A stretch of DNA of 64,000 nucleotides from Thermoplasmatales archaeon (GTDB lineage Archaea; Thermoplasmatota; Thermoplasmata; Thermoplasmatales; Thermoplasmataceae): the NCBI GenBank assembly GCA_027366585.1, contig DAHXNF010000010.1, forward strand, positions 1 to 64,000. Direction: 5' to 3'. Below the pieces are notes generated by a model. That model was not told the origin of the DNA and ran no database searches. It worked only from the letters and a program-made list of their open reading frames with translations. Positions 18,301 to 25,831 of this stretch are shown piece by piece. The number at the start of each line of letters is the position of its first letter. Position 1 is the stretch's first letter. The position numbers were made by a program, and so were the translations under genes.

Positions 18301-18372
18301 TGGGCCCGACCGGGTTCGAACCGGTGGCCTCCTCCGTGTCAGGGAGACATCATACCACTAGACTACGGGCCC
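18301..18372 (-). tRNA. tRNA-Val (anticodon GAC)
   Basis: Read on the minus strand, the 72-nt sequence folds as a cloverleaf: acceptor GGGCCCG pairing with CGGGCCC, discriminator A, a D-arm with TAGTGGTA, an anticodon loop CTGACAC (anticodon GAC) on a 5-bp stem, and a T-arm with GGTTCGAACC. CCA is not encoded and no intron is seen. A TATA-like block at 18400-18409 lies about 30 nt upstream of the 5' end. Confidence 0.95.
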
Positions 18373-18472
18373 ATATAAGCAATGTCTGCCGGAACGCAGT
18401 ATTATAAGAAGTGATTTAATTTTTTACATGCTTCCACGGAAGACGATTTATTGGAGTACAACATTACAAAGT

Positions 18473-19330
18473 GTGAAAAACAGTCTTCTTCTACATGGTG
18501 GAGTTGGTTCAGACTCCTCGTTGTCAGCAGTTCTGCATGAATACGCTAGAAAAGCATTTAGGAAGGATTCCTCCCTGCACTCTGTAGTGAACGCCACAGT
18601 AGCTATGGAGGATGATCCGGTATTCAACGCCGGGACTGGATCATATCAGCGCATAGACGGCTCCATACAGATGGATGCCGCCGTCATGACTGAAACAGGA
18701 TTTGGGTCCGTTATTGGGATTGAAAGGATAAGGAATCCAGTGAAGTTGGCCCTGGATGTTATGCAGAAAACGCCACACCTTATAATGGCAGGCGACGGTG
18801 CACTGAGGCTGGCAAGGTTGCTCGGCTACGAAGAATATGATCCAGATACTAAGAAGGCGCAGGAACAGAGGGCAAAAGTCATGAATGAACTCGACTCACC
18901 AGAGGCTGCAAAGAATCCAAGGTATTCACCCTTTAAGAGGATGGGAGATATCTCCAAGCTAATATTGCCAGAGGACACTGTGGGCGCTGTCGCATGTATC
19001 AAGGGCAAATTCGCCGCTGCAGTTTCTACAGGCGGGGCAACTCCAATGCTAAGGGGCAGGGTAGGAGACTCGCCCATTCCAGGTGCAGGGATCTTCTGCG
19101 GAACCAAGGGAGCAGTAGTTGCAACGGGCATCGGAGAGGAGATAATCAAGCATATGCTGTGCATTTCGGTTTACAATGAGATTGGGAGCAAGAGCCTCCC
19201 AAGAATACTTCAGGAGAAAGCATCGGATTTTGAAGGACCTGTGGGCTTGATTGCGATAGACAGGGAAGGATATTCCTATTTCTCGAGTAAGCCAATGGCT
19301 GTCGGCTTTATTTCAGAAGAGATGGAATAA
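18473..19330 (+). CDS. Isoaspartyl peptidase / L-asparaginase (Ntn-hydrolase, plant type)
   Basis: The enzyme family hydrolyses isoaspartyl dipeptides or asparagine after self-cleavage. Visible features are 'LLLHGGVGS' at the N-terminus, 'FNAGTGS', 'MDAAVM' and 'EDTVGAVA', whose Thr becomes the catalytic N-terminal nucleophile, followed by 'AVSTGGATPM'. I chose the GTG at 18473 because homologues start right before the HGG motif and a TATA-like GATTTATT (18444-18451) lies about 25 nt before it. The ATG at 18428 would add 15 residues with no family support. The gene is divergent from tRNA-Val. Confidence 0.87.
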   Translation: MKNSLLLHGGVGSDSSLSAVLHEYARKAFRKDSSLHSVVNATVAMEDDPVFNAGTGSYQRIDGSIQMDAAVMTETGFGSVIGIERIRNPVKLALDVMQKTPHLIMAGDGALRLARLLGYEEYDPDTKKAQEQRAKVMNELDSPEAAKNPRYSPFKRMGDISKLILPEDTVGAVACIKGKFAAAVSTGGATPMLRGRVGDSPIPGAGIFCGTKGAVVATGIGEEIIKHMLCISVYNEIGSKSLPRILQEKASDFEGPVGLIAIDREGYSYFSSKPMAVGFISEEME

Positions 19331-19348
19331 GCAGATATATTTATCTGC
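19331..19348. promoter_or_regulatory. egsA TATA box within a perfect inverted repeat
   Basis: GCAGATA-TATT-TATCTGC has 7-bp perfect arms and contains the TATA element, centred about 26 nt before the egsA start at 19365. A protein binding the arms would compete directly with TBP, so this is a good operator candidate. Confidence 0.5.
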
Positions 19349-19364
19349 TATGCATTGTGGCAAG

Positions 19365-20426
19365 ATGGATTTCCTAAAGGTCAGAACCATGCAGTTCCCA
19401 AGAGACGTCATAGCCGGTCATGGCGTCCTGCATGTGATTCCTGAGATAATTGCAAGGGATCTGAAGCGGGGCCGGGTGGCAATAGTTTCTGGCAATAACA
19501 CCTTTGAACTCGCTGGTAGAGAGGTAGTGAAATACCTCAATGATGCAAATTTCGAAACCGAAGTTGTAAAGATAGGGGAAGTGACTGAGCAAAATGTCGC
19601 TGTGTGCGAAGAGCAGCTCAAGAACAAGAAGATTTCCATTGTGATTGGAATAGGCGGCGGGTCCAAGATAGACGCGGCAAAGATCATTGCATACAGGATG
19701 AAGGTCCCGATGGTCAGCGTACCTACGACTGCCAGTCATGATGGAATAGCGTCACCAAGGGCAACTATCAAGATGCCGGGAGTTGTACTGTCACAGACTG
19801 CTGCTATGCCACTCGCGATAATAGCGGATACTTCAATCATGATAAAGGCTCCTTACAGGTATCTCGCCTCCGGTGCAGGAGATGTTATCTCCAATATTAC
19901 TGCGATACTTGACTGGAAACTTGCGAACCGGCTGAACGGTGAGGAATTCTCTTCGTCAGCCGCCGCACTTGCAGAGTACGCCTCCAGGGAACTGATAGAG
20001 AAGGCATATCTTGTTGCCGCCGGAGTGGAGGAATCCGTCTGGCTGGTGACAAAGCAGATCCTTGCATCAGGAACGGCGATGGCAATCGCTTCTTCCTCCA
20101 GGCCTGCCAGTGGTTCTGAGCATCTTTTTGCGCATGCACTGGAGCTTTACGGACCTGGCAGCACAATGCATGGTGAACAATGTGCAATTGGATCTGTTGC
20201 TACGATGTTTCTCCATGGAGGAGACTGGCAGCTGCTTGCAAATACATATTCCAAACTGAAGCTCTCAATCAGGATATCTGATTACGGTGTATCAAACGAG
20301 GTTGCGATCAAGGCATTAATGAAGGCGCATTCCATAAGGCCGGAGCGACTGACCATTCTCGGCAATACTGATCTGAGCTATACAGCTGCGGAAAAAGCGC
20401 TGGAAATTACAGGAATAATTGGGTGA
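19365..20426 (+). CDS. egsA: sn-glycerol-1-phosphate dehydrogenase
   Basis: The enzyme reduces dihydroxyacetone phosphate to sn-glycerol 1-phosphate and so sets the stereochemistry of archaeal membrane lipids. Seen in the protein are the NAD(P)-binding 'IGIGGGSKIDAAK', 'VPTTASHDG', and the zinc ligands Asp in 'GAGDVISN', His in 'SEHLFAHALE' and His in 'STMHGEQ'. I chose the ATG at 19365, 26 nt after the TATA box; the in-frame ATG at 19350 would lie only about 10 nt from it. The stop nearly touches the next gene, which points to an operon with the UPF0179 and GTPase genes. Confidence 0.94.
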   Translation: MDFLKVRTMQFPRDVIAGHGVLHVIPEIIARDLKRGRVAIVSGNNTFELAGREVVKYLNDANFETEVVKIGEVTEQNVAVCEEQLKNKKISIVIGIGGGSKIDAAKIIAYRMKVPMVSVPTTASHDGIASPRATIKMPGVVLSQTAAMPLAIIADTSIMIKAPYRYLASGAGDVISNITAILDWKLANRLNGEEFSSSAAALAEYASRELIEKAYLVAAGVEESVWLVTKQILASGTAMAIASSSRPASGSEHLFAHALELYGPGSTMHGEQCAIGSVATMFLHGGDWQLLANTYSKLKLSIRISDYGVSNEVAIKALMKAHSIRPERLTILGNTDLSYTAAEKALEITGIIG

Positions 20427-20430
20427 ATAT

Positions 20431-20868
20431 ATGGCTAAGATATCACTTATTGGAAAAGATCTTGCAGAAGTAGGTATGGAGTTCAAGTTTATAGGCCCAC
20501 TGTTGGGTTGCTCGGAATGCGGAATAAAGAACGTTTGCTTTAACCTCGAGCCTGGGAAGAATTATCGCGTGACTGGGGTCAGGGAAAAGTTGAACAACTG
20601 TTTTGTCTTCAATGGAGACAAGGTCAAGACAATCGAAGTCGAAGAGTTGCCTGAAACCATAACCATGAAATTCGGGCGATACCTGCAGGAAGGTTCAAGC
20701 GTTGCACTGAAGTCACTTCACTGCGACAAAATAGCCTGCAAATACATTGAGAAGTGCAATGTATTGCATTTCAAGGAGGGCAGGAAGGTTACTGTCCAGA
20801 ATGTTGGTGACAGGGTCGAGTGCCCTAAAGGCTATGACGTCCGGGAAATATCGATTAATCTTGCCTGA
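20431..20868 (+). CDS. UPF0179 family protein
   Basis: The 145-residue protein matches the conserved archaeal UPF0179 pattern: 'KISLIGKDLAEVGMEF' at the start, then Cys-rich motifs 'CSECGIKNVCFNLEPG' and 'HCDKIACKYIEKC', with a further Cys near the C-terminus. The paired cysteines suggest metal or Fe-S binding. The family's function is not known to me. The ATG at 20431 lies 4 nt after the egsA stop; a TTG at 20419 would overlap egsA and is less likely. Confidence 0.85.
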   Translation: MAKISLIGKDLAEVGMEFKFIGPLLGCSECGIKNVCFNLEPGKNYRVTGVREKLNNCFVFNGDKVKTIEVEELPETITMKFGRYLQEGSSVALKSLHCDKIACKYIEKCNVLHFKEGRKVTVQNVGDRVECPKGYDVREISINLA

Positions 20869-20880
20869 GACTGGTTTGAG

Positions 20881-22047
20881 TTGTCATTCAAGATTGGTTT
20901 GATTGGTAAGCCAAATGCGGGCAAATCTACTCTCTTTTCTGCTATAACGGCTACCGAGGTTGAGATAGCAAGTTATCCTTTCACGACTGTTGCACCAAAC
21001 ATAGGGACTTCGTTCATCATACGGGACTGCCCGGAGACACTGGTCGGCAAGAAATGCACCCCAAATCATGGGTCATGCAGTAATGGCAAAAGGTTCATTC
21101 CGGTCCAGATCGTTGACGTCCCGGGGCTTATAGAAGGGGCAAGCGAGGGAAAGGGCATGGGAAACCAGTTCCTTCAGAGCGTTAACGACGCAAGTGCCCT
21201 GATGCTTATATTTGATCTCAGCGAGGCATTAAAGACGAATGATGCTGCTGGCTCGATTGAAAGAGAAATTTCAGACATAAAGGAAGAACTGCTGAAATGG
21301 GCTTCTTCAATTATATCCAGGGATTGGGAAAGATTCGCAAAAAAGGCAGATTCAGTAAACGAAAAGGTTGAGAAGCAGCTCGCCAGGAAGATCGGTTCAC
21401 TTGGGATTGATGAGAAAGACATACATGCAATCTTGAGTGCAGGATCTCTTCCACAGAAGCTTTCCCTTTGGTCGGGGGCGGATTTCAGGACTTTTGCAGA
21501 TCTGATGTTTACTAGAATCAAGGCAATTGTTCCCGTAGGAAACAAGGCTGACCTGGTATCGCATGATAAGATCAGTTCCATCCAGCAAATCGATCCCAGA
21601 ATCTTCCCTGTGTCGGCAGAATATGAATTGGCAGTGCAGAGGGCACTTACCCATGGTCTAATATCGTCAAGGCTCACGCCATTCATCCCGACGGAAAAGG
21701 CAAATCAAAAACAGGTTGAAGTATTGAAGCAAATTGAGGCTTTCATTTCATCTGGCGCAGTAGCAAGACCATTTGACATTCTCGGCGAGATTATTGAAAA
21801 GACACTGAAGCTCATTGTAGTGTATCCAGTTTATGATGAGAGCACCTGGTCAGACAAGGCGGGAAATATCCTCCCTGATGCGTTCCTGATGCAGGACGGT
21901 TCAACTCCCCTTGATCTTGCTTACAAGATACACACTGATATCGGAGAAGGTTTCATACGGGCCGTTGACTGCAAGTCGAGGATGGTCATAGGAAAGGATC
22001 ATACCCTGCGGGATGGAGATGTAATAAGAATAATATCCAAGACATGA
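20881..22047 (+). CDS. OBG/YchF-like GTPase with C-terminal TGS domain
   Basis: The 388-residue G protein has 'GKPNAGKST' (G1, about 9-17), the switch region 'YPFTTVAPN', 'DVPGLIEGASEGKGMGNQFL' (G3) and 'NKADL' (G4). A helical insertion rich in Lys/Glu follows G3 (about 125-185), and a TGS domain ends the protein ('LPDAFLMQDGSTPLDLAYKIH'). These proteins are ribosome-associated in other organisms. It starts with TTG, 12 nt after the UPF0179 stop, and closes the egsA operon. It ends exactly where the convergent HxlR gene ends. Confidence 0.9.
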   Translation: MSFKIGLIGKPNAGKSTLFSAITATEVEIASYPFTTVAPNIGTSFIIRDCPETLVGKKCTPNHGSCSNGKRFIPVQIVDVPGLIEGASEGKGMGNQFLQSVNDASALMLIFDLSEALKTNDAAGSIEREISDIKEELLKWASSIISRDWERFAKKADSVNEKVEKQLARKIGSLGIDEKDIHAILSAGSLPQKLSLWSGADFRTFADLMFTRIKAIVPVGNKADLVSHDKISSIQQIDPRIFPVSAEYELAVQRALTHGLISSRLTPFIPTEKANQKQVEVLKQIEAFISSGAVARPFDILGEIIEKTLKLIVVYPVYDESTWSDKAGNILPDAFLMQDGSTPLDLAYKIHTDIGEGFIRAVDCKSRMVIGKDHTLRDGDVIRIISKT

Positions 22048-22413
22048 TCACTTTGCTGCCGCACCTGTTGTCTCAGCTGCAGCCCATTTCATTCCCCATT
22101 GCCTGAGCGCCTCGAAGACCGGATCGAGAGATTTCCCTTTCTCGGTAAGAGAATACTGGACCTGGAAAGGCTGAGTACTGATTATTGCCCTCTCAACAAT
22201 CTCGGCAGCCTGAAGATTCTTGAGCACCCTTGAAAGGGTTTTAGAATTCAGGCCCTGCACAGACTTCAGAATCTCATTGAATCCCATTGGTTTTTCATTC
22301 AGATACCTGATTATGATAAAATTCCATTCTCCGCCGATGTTCTTGATAGCATCGACAATCGGGCACTCCGGGATGTTGCCCGCTCTTGATACCAAGTTTT
22401 CACCAAGTTTCAT
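22048..22413 (-). CDS. HxlR-family winged-helix transcriptional regulator
   Basis: From the ATG at 22413 the protein has about 121 residues. The HxlR signature is clear: 'CPIVDAIKNIGGEWNFIIIRYL', 'GFNEILKSVQGLNSKTLSRVLKNL' (the recognition helix region) and 'YSLTEKGKSLDPVFEAL'. The longer frame up to 22548 runs through the promoter and was not used; a GTG at 22422 is also possible. The TATA-like AT-rich block at 22451-22460 gives a short leader. It is divergent from the YceI gene and probably controls it; the single Cys near the N-terminus could sense redox state. Confidence 0.88.
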   Translation of the reverse strand: MKLGENLVSRAGNIPECPIVDAIKNIGGEWNFIIIRYLNEKPMGFNEILKSVQGLNSKTLSRVLKNLQAAEIVERAIISTQPFQVQYSLTEKGKSLDPVFEALRQWGMKWAAAETTGAAAK

Positions 22414-22422
22414 TTGTGCCAC

Positions 22423-22505
22423 CTGCTTACGAGTAAGTAGCAGAAGGTATTTTAATATATCTATGATATCCAGTTGCATAATGTAATTTAGATAGGTGAA
22501 AATAA
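22423..22505. promoter_or_regulatory. Divergent promoter region of HxlR regulator and YceI gene
   Basis: The short shared region has two AT-rich TATA-like blocks: TTTAATATAT at 22451-22460 (serving the leftward regulator) and ATAATGTAATTTA at about 22479-22491 (serving the rightward gene). The layout lets one bound regulator control both genes. Confidence 0.45.
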
Positions 22506-23048
22506 ATGCAGACTGGAATGACTTGGAAACAGGATGTGGCGCATTCAAGCGCAGAGTTCAGCGTTAGGCACATGATGATATCGAACGTTAAGGGAAAGTT
22601 CAAGAAGTTTGATGTGAGCTTCGTTGGCGACACGAATGATATGGAACACTCAAAAGTCAGTGTAAGTATTGACCCCCAGAGCATAGATACGGGCGAAGAA
22701 AAAAGAGACGCACATCTTCGGTCCCCTGATTTTTTCAGCACTGATACTGATAAAAACATATTATTCGAGTCATCGTCTATGCACAAGGTCTCTGATGAGG
22801 ATTATGAGATCCATGGGACACTCACTATAAGGGGCATCAAGAAGGAAATTACCCTGAAGGGTATATTTGAAGGGAGAATTAAGGACCCATACGGTTTCGA
22901 GAGGTTCGGTGCAACCGTTACCGGAGAAATTGTCAGGGAGGAGTTTGGGCTCAAGTGGAACAGCGTTCTCGAGACCGGTGGAGTCATGGTAGGCTCGAAG
23001 GTCAAGTTCGAGGTTCATGTTGAGATGATACTTCAGAAACAGCAATAA
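22506..23048 (+). CDS. YceI family protein
   Basis: The 180-residue protein follows the YceI lipocalin-like pattern: 'TWKQDVAHSSAEFSVRHMMISNVKGKF' at the start, 'KVSVSIDPQSIDTGEEKRDAHLRSPDFF' in the middle, 'GTLTIRGIKKEITL', and a C-terminal 'FGLKWNS...VMVGSKVKFEV'. These beta-barrels bind polyisoprenoids or other amphiphiles. No signal peptide is present, so this copy should be cytoplasmic. The divergent HxlR gene is the likely regulator. Confidence 0.9.
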   Translation: MQTGMTWKQDVAHSSAEFSVRHMMISNVKGKFKKFDVSFVGDTNDMEHSKVSVSIDPQSIDTGEEKRDAHLRSPDFFSTDTDKNILFESSSMHKVSDEDYEIHGTLTIRGIKKEITLKGIFEGRIKDPYGFERFGATVTGEIVREEFGLKWNSVLETGGVMVGSKVKFEVHVEMILQKQQ

Positions 23049-23900
23049 ATAGATTGATCCGCTCCCGGTATAGCAGTACCACTAGTTTCCTGGTGGATTG
23101 ATCAGTTACATGGTGCATCTATCTAATTTCTCATAGATTTTTTCCTTCATAATCAACCCCGTGAGTCCTTCCAATTGGAGACTTAATCAGCGTTTAAAAG
23201 TTATATTTCATTAAAGGAAAACGCATTTCCAGAAAATGTCTGGTTATTCATTGAATAGGGCGATCCATCTGGCTTTATTCAAGTCCATTTATGGAACATT
23301 CATATTCCACAGGAAAATTTGTAAAAGACTTATGCGGAGAGTAAAGGAACTTTGATGGGTCCCGAAGATGGCTGGTTTGCGAACTGAATGCATAATATGG
23401 AGCAGTCATTTTAAGGCGCAGTTACCCTGCTTGAATTTGCAGAATATTCATATCCTTCAATTTCTGCATACTATGCAGCTCTGGAGAGGCCAGTTATCCT
23501 CAAAAGTCTGTTTATGCAAATCTTCTTAACACCCTTAGTTTCTATTTTGCTATTGTTATGAGTCTTTAAAACAGACTCTGTAAACATATGTCGATCCTTT
23601 CTTTATTAGAAAGGGGATGAGAAGTGTATTATGCACCATGACATCTGACGCATCTCTAGAAGAACACGATAAAAATGGATCATAATGATACATGGTTCCT
23701 CACACTTTCACCTGAAGCAAACTTGTGGGTTAAAGGTCAGGACATTATAAAAACGCATAAAAAAGTAAATCCACCAAAACTTAATGATCAGGACGTTCCA
23801 GTTATCGACAAACATCTAAATATTACCTATTGTGCGGAGTCGTCATGAAATTTAAAAATGAACAAACTACTTGGAAGTTTGGTGTTGAGAAATTGGTAAA
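23049..23900. other. Gene-poor region with degraded coding traces
   Basis: This 852-bp stretch contains no gene of normal size. An open frame without a start runs from 23415 to 23561 and has a protein-like composition ('LLEFAEYSYPSISAYYAALE'), then stops. Two tiny frames follow (23675-23848 and 23845-23928) joined by an ATGA overlap. The whole looks like the remains of old genes. I find no clear terminal repeats of an insertion sequence. Confidence 0.45.
23675..23848 (+). CDS. Possible small protein of 57 residues
   Basis: An ATG at 23675 opens a 57-codon frame ('MDHNDTWFLTLSPEANLWVKG...') with a reasonable composition. Its stop overlaps by ATGA a second frame of 27 codons (23845-23928), which itself runs into the end of the opposing MscS gene. 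No good TATA box is at the expected distance, and I do not recognise either peptide. It could be a real small gene or a fragment of a lost gene. Confidence 0.3.
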   Translation: MDHNDTWFLTLSPEANLWVKGQDIIKTHKKVNPPKLNDQDVPVIDKHLNITYCAESS

Positions 23901-25091
23901 TCATTTTGAAGTTTGTGACTTTAATTGAAGATAAGCCTTTTCGTATGATGAATTGATCACGTTTGCAACACTATCATAGGATGTGCCGTCCTTTAGTGTA
24001 AATTTAACCTTTATACTGTTCACTGCAGACGATTTAATGAAGAACGTTGTACTGTAATCAAGAATTCCTGTGCTTTCCTTTGCCTCATCAAGCAATAAGT
24101 TCCCTATAGACATTATATCAAATATAGGGACATCTACAGGAAAACCAAGTATTATATTGTTACCCTGAGGTGCTCTGTTCTTCATTTCCCAGTATGCTTC
24201 CTCATATGCAGTATTTATCACATTGACTATATTGTTATAATCCAGGATAGAATTATAATCAAAATTAACCTTAATCTGGTTTGAGTTGAAGTTTTTAGTG
24301 AAGAAATAGGGATAGAAATCTATGATCTTTGCACCCCCTTTAGCCTTTTCGATCCTTTCCCTGGCAATCTTCATTATTCCACTTATCTGAGCATCAACCG
24401 GCAGAGCTACGTCAATAGTGCTTCTTATTACGCCGTTGACGCCAAGGTCTGTGAACTGGGTCGATCCAAGAAGCGCTGCATTTGGTAGTTTGGTTACATT
24501 TCCATCAATTGTGAGGATATCAGCAGTAAGCGTTTTTACATCAATTACTTCTCCCACAACAGGATTATCAAATTCCCATGAATAGAATGATATTCTGTCC
24601 TTTGGCTTTACAACACCAGTAGAAGCAAGAAGGATACCGCCCAAGAGATTGGAAACTGTCGGTTGTAAGGCGTACGAAAGGATCAGACCTGCTACTGTGC
24701 CACCAAGCAAAGCTCCTGTTAAGCTAACACCCAATGCTCCAAGAATTATTGCGATAGCCACTCCGAAAATTAAAGCCCTTAAAATTGTGTATAATCCCCT
24801 ATAATTCTTTCCTCTAGCTTTACTCGATTTGTATTCTATTGCGTTCTTTGTTATTTTCTGGACGATAAGTGCACCACCGAGCACGATAATAACTGTAATT
24901 CCATTCCTGAAATATTTGTCATATATATCTAAACTGGGAATGTATGATTCCAGGAGAGGAAGTATAGTGATTTCAATCAGAAGGTAAACTGCAACTAGGA
25001 TTACCATCATCACTATTATTTTATAAATGTCCCTAACCATCGCTGAATGTACTGTTTTTGCAAGTCGGGATTTTGCAGCTTTTGAGGGCAT
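23901..25091 (-). CDS. Mechanosensitive channel of the MscS family
   Basis: The 396-residue protein has a basic N-terminus, three to four transmembrane helices, and the MscS pore-lining segment at about 118-160 ('LGVSLTGALLGGTVAGLILSYALQPTVSNLLGG'-like, rich in Gly/Ala). The conserved beta domain follows ('KPKDRISF', 'VVGEVIDVKTLTADILTIDGNVTKLPNAALL'). The soluble C-terminal part is longer than in a minimal MscS and contains two similar blocks ('SILDYNNIVNVINTAYEEAY' and 'GTSYDSVANVINSSYEKAY'), a likely internal duplication. It would release solutes upon osmotic downshock, which matters in a cell without a wall. Confidence 0.88.
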   Translation of the reverse strand: MPSKAAKSRLAKTVHSAMVRDIYKIIVMMVILVAVYLLIEITILPLLESYIPSLDIYDKYFRNGITVIIVLGGALIVQKITKNAIEYKSSKARGKNYRGLYTILRALIFGVAIAIILGALGVSLTGALLGGTVAGLILSYALQPTVSNLLGGILLASTGVVKPKDRISFYSWEFDNPVVGEVIDVKTLTADILTIDGNVTKLPNAALLGSTQFTDLGVNGVIRSTIDVALPVDAQISGIMKIARERIEKAKGGAKIIDFYPYFFTKNFNSNQIKVNFDYNSILDYNNIVNVINTAYEEAYWEMKNRAPQGNNIILGFPVDVPIFDIMSIGNLLLDEAKESTGILDYSTTFFIKSSAVNSIKVKFTLKDGTSYDSVANVINSSYEKAYLQLKSQTSK

Positions 25092-25346
25092 AGAAACGAT
25101 TATGCTTCTATTCTAATTAACGTTTTCAGGTAATTGGATACTACGTTGGTATGCGTAATCGTATCTGCGTGCCTTTTTTATCTCCTCTTCAATATTACTT
25201 TTAGAGTGGCACATGGATGTGAACTGACTTTTCTACTTATGCCTGAAGATAGCTAAAATGACTCAAAAAAAATAAGATCTGAATTTAATCTGTAACTATT
25301 CGCAGGTTTACTGATACATTTAATTGCCGGTTCAGGATGCATTCGC

Positions 25347-25754
25347 GTGACAGCTGATGATACCCTGGCTGATTCAGGTAATCCGTTTGCACCTCCTTTG
25401 GACATTATTGTGGTAACTACACCTTATGTTCCGGGGTACAGGGTTACAAAGGTGATTGGCGCGACATTCGGCCTCGTAGTCCGATCCCGTGGGTTGGGGC
25501 AGAATATTGGAGCATTTTTCAGGAGCTGGGCAGGCGGCGAGATTAAGGTTTATACAAACCTGCTGGAGAAGGTAAGACACCAGTCGATTGAGAGACTTTG
25601 TGAAAACGCCAGGAACCTGGGTGCTAACGCCATAATTTCGGCAGGATTCGATACCTCTGAAATTGGGAATGCAACATCTGAAGTTATGGCATACGGCACA
25701 GCTGTTGTCCTTGAGAAGGACTTGGGGAAATCCCAAAGCGTGACGCTTTCCTGA
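25347..25754 (+). CDS. YbjQ/UPF0145 family protein
   Basis: The 135-residue protein matches the YbjQ fold: 'IIVVTTPYVPGYRV', 'GATFGLVVRSRGLGQNIGAFFRSWAGGEI' and 'ARNLGANAIISAGFDTSEIG'. The family forms pentamers and is described as heavy-metal-binding-like, without a firm function. The GTG start at 25347 has a TATA-like CATTTAATT (25316-25324) about 27 nt upstream, giving a leaderless message. Confidence 0.87.
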   Translation: MTADDTLADSGNPFAPPLDIIVVTTPYVPGYRVTKVIGATFGLVVRSRGLGQNIGAFFRSWAGGEIKVYTNLLEKVRHQSIERLCENARNLGANAIISAGFDTSEIGNATSEVMAYGTAVVLEKDLGKSQSVTLS

Positions 25755-25831
25755 ACTTGCAGAATTTAAAATGGGTACGAGTCAATAATTTATATTGCAT
25801 TGTTTTAATAGTATGTCCGAGATGCACCTTT

